Below, piece by piece: positions 24,501 through 37,434 of a DNA stretch of 64,000 bases. Made by a program: the position numbers and the translations under genes. Source of the stretch: Camarhynchus parvulus. Its lineage: Eukaryota; Chordata; Aves; Passeriformes; Thraupidae. Position 1 is the first letter of the stretch. Each line of letters starts with the position of its first letter. Location: the NCBI RefSeq assembly GCF_901933205.1, contig NC_044572.1, positions 26,498,501-26,562,500 of the forward strand. The letters run 5' to 3'. The notes under the pieces are model-generated. The model saw only the letters and a list, made by a program, of their open reading frames with translations, was not told the origin of the DNA and did no database searches.

Positions 24501-25859
24501 TTCAGTGTGTTGCAACTTTTGTATCTTTGAGACAAAACCAAATATTCATGCCAGTTTTGGTGGTATTACAGGGCTTTCCACTAGTTTTAGGGGCTTTGAA
24601 TCAGGACTCCAATGAATGATGTCTTTTTTAAGGATTTTTTTTTCTCATTCCTTTTCCTCTTTTCTTCTCCATTTCTGCACCTATTTTCTTTAAAGTGATC
24701 ACATTACATTTCATTGTCCTGCTTTCTGGTTGTCTGAAATCCAGCACTGGAATTACAATACAGAGTTGACAGAAATGCTTCATTGATTGTAGTGGAACGT
24801 ACCCATGGATCTGTTTTACTGATCACATTTTTTAATTTAATTAGTTCTATATAGTTCATTAGAAACAATTCAGCAAGAAAAATCTATTATGGTGAAACTA
24901 GAGTACAGATCTGTTGAAGTTTATTCACACCAAAATTGAGGAATTTTCTAGCAAAGTATTAAAACATCATATCTTATGTCAACAAGTAAAATATACTGAT
25001 GGAATTATCATCAGCACTAATCAGAAATGAAAGAACATGATCCTCATGGTTACAAACTGACCCAAAGAATTTTCAGGTCACTAAATTTCCTGTAGCTAAT
25101 CTTGTTGTTATTCAAAGTAGTCTAATAAAATTTTGTCAGTATGATGTTATTTTGCACTCAGTTTTGAATGGCATCAGAAGCGACAAGTTAAAAAGTAGCT
25201 GAGCTCCCAAGGTGCGAAAGTATTTCAGATGTTTTCAAAATTGCTCTTGATTTATATTATTGGAAAAAAAGAAAAATATTCTCAGTGATCAATTCCGTAA
25301 GTGGAAATCTTCAGACAATATATAAAAGTTTAATGAAAGACTGACAGATGGAGTTAATTTTAAATTTAGAAAACATGTATATAAAAATAAAGAAATATAA
25401 TTCCACATCCAGAGAGATGTCTCATATTTCAATGCATTACACCCTAGATATCCTTGTTTCAGATAGCAGCTTACACAACTTTCAAATACATCAGTGAGTA
25501 TTTAGATCTTGCTGCTGAAGAACAGCCTGAAATAACATGAATTTTATTCACTAAATATTTCACAGAATGGAGGAGAAAAAGATAATCTTCTGTCACAAGA
25601 CAGGGATAATAAAAGAATGCTTGAAACACAAAATAAAAGAATGTGTACTAACTAGCATGTTATTTATACCATCTGATACAGACCAAATATCATTCAAATT
25701 CCTGTAGGATCTAATCAGAATTTGAGGGTATGAATATTAAGCAAAAAAATGTGAAAGTGCCTTATCTGACTTAAATAACCTAGAGACTAACATTAGTGAA
25801 AAAAAAAGAGAACACACCCTCTTTCCAGTGAACCTCCTAAGGCCCCCTCAAGCCCCAAA

Positions 25860-25864
<5 letters not shown>
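21557..25864. other. Single-copy A+T-rich DNA, no gene seen
   Basis: No gene or transposon was recognised. It contains T-rich tracts near 21821-21835 and 23104-23120, and the tandem duplication at 22213-22250. Confidence 0.5.
22213..22250. repeat. Tandem duplication, 18 bp, period 20
   Basis: TTTTGAAAATTAGCCAAA occurs at 22213-22230 and, unchanged, at 22233-22250. The two copies are identical, so the duplication is recent. Confidence 0.9.

Positions 25865-25924
<60 letters not shown>
25865..25924. repeat. (CA)30 microsatellite
   Basis: Thirty uninterrupted CA units are flanked by imperfect CA-rich sequence (CATA at the left, TACACACAAGCACACATGCACACA at the right in shorter pieces). A pure array of this length is normally highly polymorphic in length. 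It can form Z-DNA. The frame that reads through it as alternating His-Thr is an artefact. Confidence 0.98.
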
Positions 25925-25929
<5 letters not shown>

Positions 25930-26393
25930 ACAAGCACACATGCACACAGGCCCCAGAAGCTGTTTAGGAAGGAAGTGAGATATATTTCCTCAGCTAAGGG
26001 AACAGATCATGTGATTCACTACAAGTTATTTGACTTGTCTTGACAGTCAAATGTCCTTTCTTTAACTCTATGTGACCCTTTCTCATTTTCCTACTGGGAT
26101 TTCCATTTTAATTTTAAATTGAAAATTATCCCCCCTACCCCTTCTATCAGTGAGAGTTTTACAATTAGTAGTAGGCGTAAAAACAGGATTTCCCTATGTC
26201 CCCCAATTCATGCCCACTGATCCACGAGCAATTCCCTTATGAGATAATTAAATGAGGTCAATGAGAGCCTATTCTGTTCTAATCACTGGGCTGAAATCAT
26301 CAGAGTGATGGTTTTACATCACACATTACACAGACAGCCATCACTCCTGGCTGCAGGTGTTTTCAAACACAGTCACATGAAGGCTCGTACGGT

Positions 26394-26957
26394 TTGCCTG
26401 GAGGGCTCGGCAGTGAATTTACAAAGTGTGAACTACAGGGCACACTGGGTCTCCAGGTGCAGAAGGAAGCGGCTGGAGTGGATGGGAAGGCTGGATCATC
26501 CCAGAGTTTATCTCTGCTGCAGCCATCCCTCTCTGCAGGTTTGCAAGCTGCTGGGGAACTGGCGCTGTGTATCCACTTACACACAATCCCCAGAGCTCTT
26601 CATCCTCTCAACTGTGTGCAGTGTCTTGTACTCTTTCAGCCATTTGAAGACTCTGAGTGCCATACAGGGAAAGTTATGCACCCTTTTGCATTAAATGACA
26701 CTGCCAGAATCTCCTTCAAATACCTTGCATTTATTCTTAGGGGAGAATTGTGTGTAGTAAAGCATTCAGCCGTGCTAGGCATTTGGCATTTTTTTTCTAA
26801 TGTACACAATGTTATTTTTTTTATGTTAGAGTTTACAAGGTTGAAGAAGTGCGTGCTGACCTGGTCATTTCCTTGCAGACAACAGAAGAAAAGTGGTTTT
26901 TTTCAGGAAACAATTACAAAAGGAAAGGGCAATGGCTTTCCTGACCCATTCTGGTAG
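26394..26957 (+). other. Open frame of 187 codons, probably not a gene
   Basis: This is the longest open frame that does not overlap a transposon. It begins MPGGLGSEF and ends PDPFW. The first third lies in a GC-richer island, the remainder in ordinary A+T-rich DNA. I see no signal peptide, repeated motif or family signature. The segment near VHNVIFFMLEF is hydrophobic but reads like T-rich noncoding DNA. A second, overlapping frame (26305-26694) is also open, which suggests low stop density rather than coding selection. The island itself may still be a conserved or regulatory block. Confidence 0.12.
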
Positions 26958-29826
26958 GGCACTTCATTCATATAGATAATGGGAAGAAAGGCATGCGGCA
27001 TTTGTATGTTGGTATTGAATCATTGGTGAAGAGGTGGCATGATGTGATAAGAGAGTGGATGAAATTGATTCAAAAGAAAAATCATCAAAACACACTTTCA
27101 AGCAGAGCTCTTAACAGAGTGCTATTCCTGTATTCCCTTTTATAATTAACATCCAGTTTTTATCAGGCTTCTTTCTGAAGTCTAAATAAATGCCCCTATT
27201 GTGTGGCTTCTGGCTTATATCTTGCAGAAGACACAGGTTCTAGTTCATCATTAAAAACAAATCCTAGTTTTATGAGCCATATAAAGAATAAGGCTGCCCA
27301 TGGCTATAATTGAGTTGTGGGTTTTATCTCACTACAGTCTGTTGGGTGTCTCTCTAGCTATAAAACAAGCAATTTTACAAAGACCCTGTGGTGCACAGAG
27401 CAAGACTTTCGGCTTTCTAGTTATTTAGTTCCCTGTTTTCCCTGCTTTTTTTTTCCAGAGGTGTCAGATGCAAATTAGGTTTCTAGTTTCTCTTATCTCT
27501 TTGTTCCTTCCAAAGCTGAGATTGATAGCTTTAAGGAGATCAAAGTCAAATTTCAAAAGTATCCCAAATTGATAATCTCCAGACTATCATACACCTTGTA
27601 CTCAGAACAAAAAAAACTAAAATCCATAATGACATGAGCATGGTAAATATGGTTCTTCTGTTAGACTAAGTAAAAGTAGATTATACATGTTTTTTAAACT
27701 TCAAAGGCCTGTCCTGTTAGTCAGGTTTCTTCAGGGTCTCAAAGGCACTGTGCACTCCCTTTTGTGTAAGAAAAATAAAAGACACTGCAGCAAGAACTTG
27801 AGAGGATCTTTTTCCTGCTAACACGGCATTTTCAAAGATAAATGGACAAAACATTTTAAGAAAAGAAAAGTAGGGACATTTCTAGTTTATTTAAAGCAAA
27901 TATAGAAATCTAATGTGCATCAAAACAGGTTTTTGCTTCACACCTGATTGTAATAGATATTAGTCTATTGTTTTAGATATTCTGGCCAAACGAGTCACTA
28001 AATAAAAGAGACAAAAATGATGGGCCCCTATTTTTCTTCCTATGTCAAGAAAAATGAAGGAGAGAAATGCTCATTTCCAATAGACTGCAAAATCTGCTGC
28101 TCTAATCCAAAGCCAGTTCCCACTGACACAAATGAGCAATGACAATGTTTCCTAATGTCAATATTTGGGACTGAGCTGCCTGGTGCAAATGAGGTTGCAG
28201 TTGGGGCCCAGAGAAAGTTGCATGACCAGGGACATGTCAAAGCCATTGGTGCAGGTCGTGTGTGCCTGCACACTGTCCCCATGGAGCCGCTCTCTGACAG
28301 TGCCCAGGAGCTGGCAGGTGGCCACCGTGCTACCTGGCTGGCAGCCAGTGGCTTCACCCTGGTGAGAAGGCTGTTAAAACTAATCCCAAGTTAAAGGAAA
28401 GGTTTTAGCATGAACTTGATAGGAAAAAGTGTCAGGAATAGCTACATCCTCCCTGCCAGGAGTGCTTCTGATTTTTCTTTCACACAACCCTTTTTATGGA
28501 GTGCTCAAAGGCAGACATTTGGGGAAAACCAATTTTTAATCCTTCAAACAGTCCACTTCCAAACTGCTCTCTTCCAAAATAAAAGAATGTTTGTGTATAT
28601 GTGGAGGTGAATGGAAGAAAATAATCCTATTGTTCAGCATAGATAAATACTTCTGTGATTTGTACATAAAAGCATTTGCTTGGGTTAGTGCATGGTAATC
28701 TGTTTGTGGGCTAAGAAATACATTCTTTCCAACAACATGTCTTCTGGTATAGCATTGGGTGACAATTTGATCCTGTATATGCTTACAAAATATATGTTTT
28801 GTAATTCTCTGTGCAGTGCTGGAAGCACCTGTGTATTTCCCCTATGGGAAGTCTATTGCGATGCGACAGATCTTCTCAGACAGCACTTCTGGGAAATATC
28901 AAAAACTCTACACAGCGCTGGAGATAGAAGAAATAGAGGGGTTTGAGTGGTTTTATACTTCAAAAACTCTTACAGAAATATATTCTGAAAACCCTAGACT
29001 GTCAAAAGAATTCCCTTCATTGACTGGTAAAAAGCAGCAGCTATCCTCACATTGCTAACTGCTGTGTCCCAATTCCCACATCTAAGGATAAGGAAATGCA
29101 GTGGTGTCTCTGGTGTACTCACTCAGCTGAGGCTGACAGTAAAGGTGCAAATTGTTGTCAAATTTCATTACTTGGTTATGTGTTATAACATACAATGGAA
29201 AAATAAACTCTTAATGGAAAAGTACCTGAGAATTAGGGACTTCTCCATATGCACTGAAACTGATTCATGATCACAACCACATTTGAAAAAAAGCTGTATC
29301 TGTGCCAGTCTAAAGTGAAGAATATAATCCAAATAAATTAGTAAATCTGATTACTTCTGGAATGCAACAAGGCTCTAAATAAAAGTTGAATAATGAAAAG
29401 CCAATATTTTTGTTTTCAGTCCAAAAGTGCATTTAATTAATAGAAGATAGAAAAGAAAAGGAATAAAACTTAGAGGAAAATAAAGACTAAGGAGTACTTT
29501 TCTCACTAGCCACTACTATGACAAGAACTAGACTCTGCTTCCCATAGTTCTGTAGTATAAGCCACTCGTGTCACACTTCAGAGCTCTGCAGAACTGGGAA
29601 GAATGAATAAGGTGGGAAGAAGTGGGGAACTGAGCTCTCATTTTCTTACCCCAGGTCTGCTGACATCTGTCTGCAGTTACACAGGTGGGAAGAAGGGATT
29701 ATATTTGGATGTTGCCAAAATGGCTCTGAAACATCATCGGTGGGTTTGCTCTGCTGGTACCATCTGTCTGTGCCTCAGTGCACATGCAAGGTATTTTTAA
29801 GCCACCTGCTGTTGATACAGTGGTTT

Positions 29827-29862
29827 CTTTTTCTTTTTTTTCTTCTTTTTCTTTTTTTCAGA
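29827..29862 (+). other. Long pyrimidine tract ending in CAG (3' splice-site-like)
   Basis: About 35 nt of almost pure T/C end in TTTTTTTCAG at 29862, followed by AGTGGCATTC. This is an unusually strong match to a U2-type acceptor (polypyrimidine tract plus YAG). No convincing open exon or donor follows within 300 bp, so it could belong to a noncoding exon, a cryptic site or simply a CT-rich repeat. Confidence 0.3.
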
Positions 29863-31849
29863 GTGGCATTCAGACTTGCAAGATCAAAGTATTGATCAAA
29901 ATTCAGTGAAAGGCTTAGTATTATCCCTAAACCTTAACTTGCCTGTCTAGATTCCCATTACACTAACCCCTGATGGGCTGGGACATTTGCTGAGGTATTC
30001 ATTTCTTTCATTTCTCACCATGGTGACACTGCTATTATAACTACGGATGCTGCCTTTGATCATAACAAAATTATACTGACAATATGGACTTGTTTTTTCT
30101 ATGCTCACTCTCACTGAAGACTTGGACTCAGGTGGGCTAAAGGAGGTTGAATGAAATAACATTTTGTTCCTTCTTTCTTTTATGATAGGAAAGGAAAAAA
30201 AAAAAAGTAACAGGATGTGAAATCATCCACAACAAGAACTGTGATGTGTGTCATCAAACACTGGAATGTGTCCTGTAAAAAGGGCAGAGGAACAGAACTG
30301 CAAAAGCCCTGTTTCATGTCTTCCAACTACTGCAGTGCCTATTGAGCAAACTGAGAATTTACTCGAGTACTGGATTTTTTCACTGAAGATTAATTTTTTT
30401 TTTTTTTTTTTTAAAAGGACAGGTAAGAAAGAACTCAGTGTCAGAGGAAGAGCTTCAAACAGTAGCTGTAAAGTTCTAATAATTTCTATATTTTTCTATT
30501 TCTTTGAGGAATCACTAATCACTTAAGTGAATATATTGACAATGATTTCTACCGAAACAGGATCTAGATTTCACTGCACAGGGATTCTCTGTTCCATCAA
30601 GTATTTTCAACATGGAAGAATTAAATTTGAAATGTCACCTTGTATTTTAAATTTGCAATAATGGATGTGAAACAGAGAGGTTTTTTCATTTGTAGTGTTC
30701 CTTCTTTCAAATACCTTATTCGAAATTAGGAAAAAGATAAGAAATTTCAGGAGTAATTTTGAATAATTCCAAGGGAAAGAAGATGCCAGGATAGTTCATC
30801 CTCACCCCCAAAATACTTTTACAGTGAACCAAAGCAAAGTAAAACTTTGTGAATTTTCCGCATGTGTAATACATACAAAAGTCTAGGAGGATATAGACAT
30901 TTGTCTATGCATACATATGTATGTCCACATAAATGAACTAAGAAATAAAATGTAAATAATCAATTGTTATAATTTCAGTATTTTAAAAACTATTTCAATG
31001 AAATTTCAATGAAATAATAATAAAAACAATAAATAAATTATCACAAAACCAGCATAATAAATTACATTTAATTCAAAATATTGTTAATTATTTTTATACC
31101 AAGAAGTGAGCAAAATAGAAACTTTGGAAGATTGATAATACAATCATGTAGGTATGTATGATAATACAAGTAGAAATATGAAAAGCTACTTTGAAATGAG
31201 CCATATGTATCTCCTGGGAGAAAAAAATAGTTTCCTAACCATGATTAGTACAACAATTTTCCTAACACGATTACTATGCTTGGGGACACCCTCTTTGAAA
31301 GGCTACCATTGCTTATCCCAGAACTCTCCATGACACAGAAAGACACTGGCTGCAGGTTAACAGCCTTTCAGCAAAGGAAGTTGCTGTCAGTAACATTATT
31401 AAGTGTGTTTTGAATTTATGATATATATTAGTTTATTGGCCCCCCTGAGATTGTAACTGCTTGGAAGTCAGGAGCTGGGAAAGCTGCTTCCTCGATTCTC
31501 CAGTCAGGTACAGCCATGCTTTATCTCCAGCTGTAGACTCTGTGGTACATAATCTAGCTCTGATACCAATGAGGACACCAACACACAACAAATACCAAAG
31601 AATTAGTAAGGACTGTGTCTCAGACCTGCCCCATTGGATTTACAGCAGGTAATTCACCAAACATTTGATCTAAAGAGGTCACAGAACATCAGACGTAGTC
31701 AAACTTGAGGTCAGCTAGTCTTCTTGGTCATAATAGATTATTTATGTCTTTGGATCTCCCACAGTACTCTGTCAGTACATGATATTGTTAGGTAGGTTAC
31801 AGTAGTGAGATTCTAGAGCAAATTAACTGGTCCTGTGGTAAGCATTACA

Positions 31850-32290
31850 GTACAGGCATTGCTAATTATTTATTTCCTGCTGTTAAGCAGAAAACTGGCT
31901 TGACTGCCCTGACAACAGCTGCAGCATTACAATGTGTGAAGCACTGTGAACTTTATGTGCTAGCTGTCCTGAAGAGCTCTGGGGGCAATGGGTATTACAA
32001 GCAGGTAGACTTGTTGTCAGAAGAGCCTTCTGAGGAGTCCTAGTGCATCAGCAGCAATTAATGCAGGTGGTATTTTAGACAAGGGAGCTAATGAGCTTTA
32101 ATATGCATGCAGGTGAGGGAGTGCTGAATCAGTAGAGCCATTAATGAACCTATGACAGCCTAATTAGCTACAATTTAAAATCTATGGAATCTAATCAGAA
32201 GAGCTGAACACTGCTGCAAATCTGTGTATGAATGAGTCTTTCTAAATACTCCAATCTGTTGCTTAGTCACTGATTGATAGTAATTGCTTT
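31850..32290. other. Candidate conserved noncoding element (enhancer-like)
   Basis: This is the strongest enhancer-like block in the window. It is repeat-free and holds a POU-like ATATGCAT at 32101-32108, an E-box CAGGTG at 32110-32115, and a MARE-like TGCTGAATCAGTA at 32122-32134. It also holds a TALE site TGACAG at 32153-32158, a homeodomain core TAATTA at 32161-32166 and CAATTAATG around 32055. These sites cluster within about 110 bp. The surrounding sequence looks undecayed. Function is inferred from motif clustering; alignment to chicken or other amniotes would decide it. Confidence 0.3.
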
Positions 32291-35200
32291 TTTTCCTCCA
32301 TTGTGTATAGGAAAATGCCCAATTTTGTTCTGATAGAGGAGGACACAACATTGAAGTTAAATGCCTGAGATATTTGACTGCTTAAGTTTTAATCAGGAGA
32401 TGTTTAAAAAAATCAAAGTAAAATTAATTTCCAGCCCTGAATATAGATGATTAAAAATACACCACCAACTTTTCATGTATTTGGCAGGCAGAGATTATAT
32501 AGTAGTTAATCAACTCCAAATAGCTTTTATGAAATTAAAGATAGAACTACAGCTGAAGTGGTATAAAATACACGTATTAATATAAGAACTTCTTTATATA
32601 GGAGTGTTATTAAACTCCTTAGATGAATGATTTTTAATAGAACCAAAAAAAATTCCTATAAAAGGAGAACAATAATATCTCCTGAATGTTGTTATTAAAA
32701 AATCAAAAATAGTAAGAACCTATTATAACCCCATTACTAAACATGATATTTTCTTTTTCCAAAACCCTTATGGGAAAAAGAGTATTTGATAGTGCACAGC
32801 CAATGTACACAACACAACCAAAGGGTATGTCCAGTGTTGTTACTGAGATATGAATTATTCTAAATGAAAGTTTTTATACCTGAAACACTATAAAATTTTC
32901 CTTATGTTGATGACTCAGGTCTTATTACTTTATTTAGGTGAAATCCCATGAGAATTTCCTTTTTCTAGCCAGCAAGGAATTTCTTGCAATAGTGCAATAG
33001 CAGATAAACATTAGACTGGTGAGTAGAAAGTTGATGAAGAAGTGAGAATGCCTTTTTTGCATAGATTTACTAGTCCCTGACATCCTTAGTAAACATTACT
33101 GAGTGTTTACACATATTAACTGGGTGTTAAAATGAATCTACAAGGATTTGCTCATTTGAAATCTTTGCTATTTTTGCTTTTTTTGCTATTAATTGAGGTC
33201 ATAGTGTTCTGCGTCACTACTGACATTTTCATGTAGATACAAAATATTTGAAAACAGCAAAAAACTTAAGAGTTTTAAGTCACCTCTAATGGCCATGAAC
33301 CTGAAATTCGTCTTTCCTGAATATTACCATTGAACATTTATTGCACAGCACGTCGATGAAGGATGCTGGAAAGGAGCACTTGGGAGACAATTAACACTTT
33401 AAGGATTGCTTCTTTTTTTCATGGCATTTGAGACCACCTCATGATCTCAACATCTCAGCTTTCCTTTCGTGCCACCATACAGATGAATTAGGAAATACCA
33501 GGGGGAAAGCACTATAAGGATGTTCTATGAGGAGCTATCAGCTGTGTTACTTGCTTTCTCCACAGTCTCCAAGTGACTGGATTTCAAGTAGATATTTGGC
33601 AAGAAAACTGCATTGTTCAATATTTTAAGCTTTCTCCCTACAACTAAGGTTAAGCCTCTTTTTTCCAGAGCTGGAAATGCATTTTCAGTGAGACTTTATT
33701 TTTTAATGAACTCACATACTTTTTCTCCAGAATGTTCTACAAAGATTAGCAGGAAGTCAGTGACAAAAGTCTCAGTGGAGACATCTGCTACCTGAGAAAC
33801 TCCTGGAGACAATCACAGGCTCAGGCCAGTTTTTAGCCTGAATAGCTGTTTGTGAATGTGTTTCAGATCACAATGAACTCATTGATGACATCCCAAACAA
33901 CTCTGAATTAAGAATAACACTGAGAGAATTGCTGTCTGATCTCAGACAAATCATGGACAGAAGAAATGGTGAAATTCACAGAATAAATATTAGTTTAGGT
34001 ATTATTTTCTTTGCTATAATCATCATTGCCACTCACAAATATTTTCCTGAGCAGCAACACCAGCTTTACTGCAGATGAACTTTATTTCTGGTGCTGCTTT
34101 TTAAGATCATAAAGAGATTGAAGTTTGATTTAACATAATCCAACAGCACAATCCTCTTCTTTTGATAAAGTAATCAGCCACATCTCAATAGATTAAATTT
34201 TATGCACATTTTACCTTGCAGTTTTAGGTATAGAATTATACAACAGGCAAAGAAATAAATGAGGACTATGCCTGATCCTGAAGCCTTTATTCATGCAAAT
34301 AGTAACTTTGCTTGACTTGTATGCAGAATGAATTCTTAAGAGGTTCCCTGCATTTATTTTAGCTTTCCCTAAAAGTAGTGAAATGTTTTAATGTCATGGA
34401 CATATATGTTACAATAACCACATTTTCACACAGTAGGCTTTGGTTGATGTTCATCTTTTTTTAATCTCCTTTGCTCTCTGTGTTTATACACACACATCTA
34501 CTTACATTTATTGAGGTATTTACTCTGCATATAATGCAAGTTTATCTTCCCTGGTTTTATAGTAATGCTACATCATTATTGTTAATACCATACATATTTT
34601 TCATGTAATTTTTTTCCTGTCATTTTGTCTTCATACAAACAGATTGGAGGTTTTTGTCAGTGATTGTTTCACACACATCAAGGAGGAGAGTCCAGGGCCT
34701 GACTTCTGGCCTCAGTGGGGAAGGGCAGGGATACATAAAATAAATATTATAATAACATGTCTGAGAGTAACATGGCTTCCTATTACTACCAGAGAAGTTC
34801 TGGCACGTTGGAATAGAGGTAACTGATGCTGGGAGGAGGAATGGAATCTGATTTTTCTCTTTGCATAGCATCAGTAGGCATGGTGGCTTTCCAAGGCCTG
34901 GAAGATGCATGGATAAAGCATGTAGCCAATCTAGGTCTGCTGAAACACAGCAGAATCACTGCATCCTTTGTGGCCCCAAGCCTGTTCCTAAACACAGGGG
35001 AGTTTTGGCCTATCTAGATATTAAAGAAGTTCTCTATGTTGACCAACCTAGCTCACACTGGTGCAACAAAAATCCTAGTGAGAGGTGTAGGGCATTATGA
35101 GGTTCAGTTTACTTGTATATAGGGCAATGGCCTGGAATAAAGATCCTGAATGCTCCACCTTAGTACAGCAATGCTGGTTTGATCCTTGTTGAGTTGCAAA

Positions 35201-37237
35201 AATGAGTAACTATGATCTATGGGGCTAACAAGTGCATCTGTGCTTACACAGCAGATGGCAAAATCAAGGTGATAACTTGGAACGACTGTGTTGTTGCTCC
35301 TACCATGGTGTATCAGAACCAGCCCCACTGGGCCCAGTGGAGTGAGATAACTTTGTTGTAGAATGAGGCACTGTCATCCTCCTATTTGGTAATTAGGCAG
35401 TCCTTGGCTTCTTTAGAGATACTTTGCTTCCATGCAACTTTGGATGTCACCCTCACACAAATACAACTGAGACATGCCACAAAGGATGACAGATTCACAG
35501 TAAAATCATTACATGGCTGGAAATTTTAGAACAGTTGTATCACCCTCTCCAAAACAGGTTTCCAAGAAATTTAATTGAATATATAATTTAATTTAAAGAG
35601 ATCAGCTATTAAAGATGGTGAGCTTATCAACATTTAAACCTGAGGTAGCATAGGCCTCTCAGATGCTTCTGTTTAAATGTATATTGTTCATACTGTTGAA
35701 TGGGGCCAGGGAAAGTGACATCATGAAGAGTGAAGCCGCTGGCAAATAGAGCTGTCTTTATGCTGAACTAATGCAAAGAAAGCTATATAAAACTCTTTTA
35801 AAAGGACTTTTTCTTGCTGCTTGTTTGGAAATAATTTTATTTATTTATTTCACACTGTGGAAATTTTAGTTTTTATAGTATATCCTGCTGGTGCATAGTT
35901 GAATAAATTTATTTTAAGCTGTTTGGTAAACTGTTTTCTTTCTGTACATCTTTGGTGATGCGTTTTTTATTAAATTTTTTTTCAGGTGGCTGTTCCAGTA
36001 TTTTTCTTATTTCCTGCTGGGGAGATGAGTGCTCTAATAAACAATTTTTTGAAGTGGCTAGTTTTGCATTTTTTTTGTCCTGTATCCTGCTGTTAAAGTG
36101 CTGTAAGCTTGTTACATGTTCATTTGTTTTAAATAGCTGCTGTTCCTTGTTTTTTTAGAATTTATTCTTGTACATTAGCCTTCATTTTGAGAATTTCCTT
36201 CTCCCTTCTAAGTAAAACTAAATAGGAAAAGGCAGTGACACAGACTTTTGAAGAAGTGTTGGTATTGGTATTCACAGGAATAACTGACCTGAGGACTCAT
36301 TTATAATAGCATGTGACTCTTCCATACCAAGTTATGGCACCGACCACTCATAGGTTCAGGCTTGTCATTTTCCCTCTTTAAATGCATTCCACACTTACCT
36401 TGGTGGAATTTACCACAGCGGCTGAGCTCATGTGGAACTGTGACAGCTCATCTGCTCCATGGTAATGTTTCAGGACGTGCTACCTCAGCCATGGATTTGA
36501 GTGCTGACCTCTTTGTAGCAAATAGTAAATGCTGCCATGTTGAAACTATTCCTAAATTTGAATTCCATTGATTACTCTCTTGTCAATATGACATGATTTC
36601 TAGAAATGTTGTCATGTTTTGTATTGATTTTTACTTTTTTGAAAACATGACCAGTCAAAAATTTCATTTTTTAGTGAAAGCTCTAATTTCCATCCCCCCC
36701 AAAAAGGACTTAAAATGGTTGAATAATTTGGAATAGAATTCAGTATTTCATGTGAGGTTTGCAGTTGATACATATTTTGGCTTACATTAACAGTAAAAAA
36801 AAGACAGGTCCTTCCCAATTAAAAATCATTTTATAATTTATCAGAAAAAGCAGTTAAATAAGAATTCCAGTATTCAGTCCCCCTAGTGGACTACTAGTAT
36901 TTTCTTAGCAGACAACTGGTGTCAAACCTAGAATCAATAGCAGAATCAAAGGAATAGCAATGTGAGATCAAAATGCTGATGTGAGTAAAAAGAGAGAACT
37001 AAAGGTACAAAATTATAAAAATAAGGAAAAGCCCTGTAGATTTTGAAAGGTTTCATATCAGTCAGCATAACTATCTAGAGGGTTGATACACAGTTGAAGC
37101 TAAACATTTTGGTTCTTAATAGTCTCTGGGCCTTAAAAAACCAAAACAGACTACAAAAGAATCTCAGAGATGTGAAGTAGCCTAACTGTTTCAGATACCT
37201 ACTTGCTCTCCAGAGGCATTTCTTGCTAAAGAGAACA
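32291..37237. other. Single-copy DNA, no gene seen
   Basis: No gene or clear transposon was recognised. A GC-richer tract at about 34660-35345 is unexplained; it has short open frames on both strands and contains the 16-bp palindrome at 35325-35340. A C8 run lies near 36692. Confidence 0.45.
35325..35340. repeat. Perfect 16-bp palindrome
   Basis: CCACTGGGCCCAGTGG reads the same on both strands with no spacer. It is centred on an ApaI-type GGGCCC and sits at the edge of a GC-richer tract. Short palindromes of this size arise by chance, though rarely in A+T-rich DNA. Confidence 0.9.
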
Positions 37238-37243
37238 CCTGGA
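37238..37243. repeat. Target-site duplication, left copy
   Basis: CCTGGA immediately precedes the TGTCGCC start of the solo LTR and is repeated exactly at 37637-37642. A 6-bp duplication is the integration footprint of alpha/beta-type (class II) retroviral integrases. Confidence 0.93.
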
Positions 37244-37315
37244 TGTCGCCGGTTGGTCACAAGGTTTTCGGGGTGAAGGAAGAGACGAGATGGGCTCCAT
37301 GATCAGAAGGTTTGA

Positions 37316-37321
37316 TTTATT
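37316..37321 (-). promoter_or_regulatory. LTR polyadenylation signal
   Basis: AATAAA on the minus strand lies about 72 bp before the LTR's 3' end, a normal position for the R-region signal. The equivalent hexamer is kept in the other LTR at 3756-3761. Confidence 0.7.
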
Positions 37322-37434
37322 ATGTTATGATATAAACATCTATTTTAACTATACTAAAAAGAAAAAGAAAAGGAGAGTTTCCAGAAGCTGCTAGCTACCT
37401 AAGAATAGAAAGTAAAGAATGATCCACAAACCTT

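Larger units (their letters stand above)
25925..31849. other. Single-copy DNA with GC-richer islands, no confirmed gene
   Basis: This stretch is mostly unique A+T-rich DNA. Three places stand out: 26380-26620 (GC-richer, with a long open frame), 28170-28370 (GC-richer, ending in CTGGTGAGAAGG, which resembles a splice donor) and 28800-29060 (an open 80-codon frame with protein-like composition after a CTCTGTGCAG acceptor-like site). None matches a family I recognise. A T19 run lies at 30394-30412. Confidence 0.4.

Noticed and set aside
25828..26043. 71-codon frame with His-Thr repeats
   Set aside because: Translation of the (CA)30 microsatellite.
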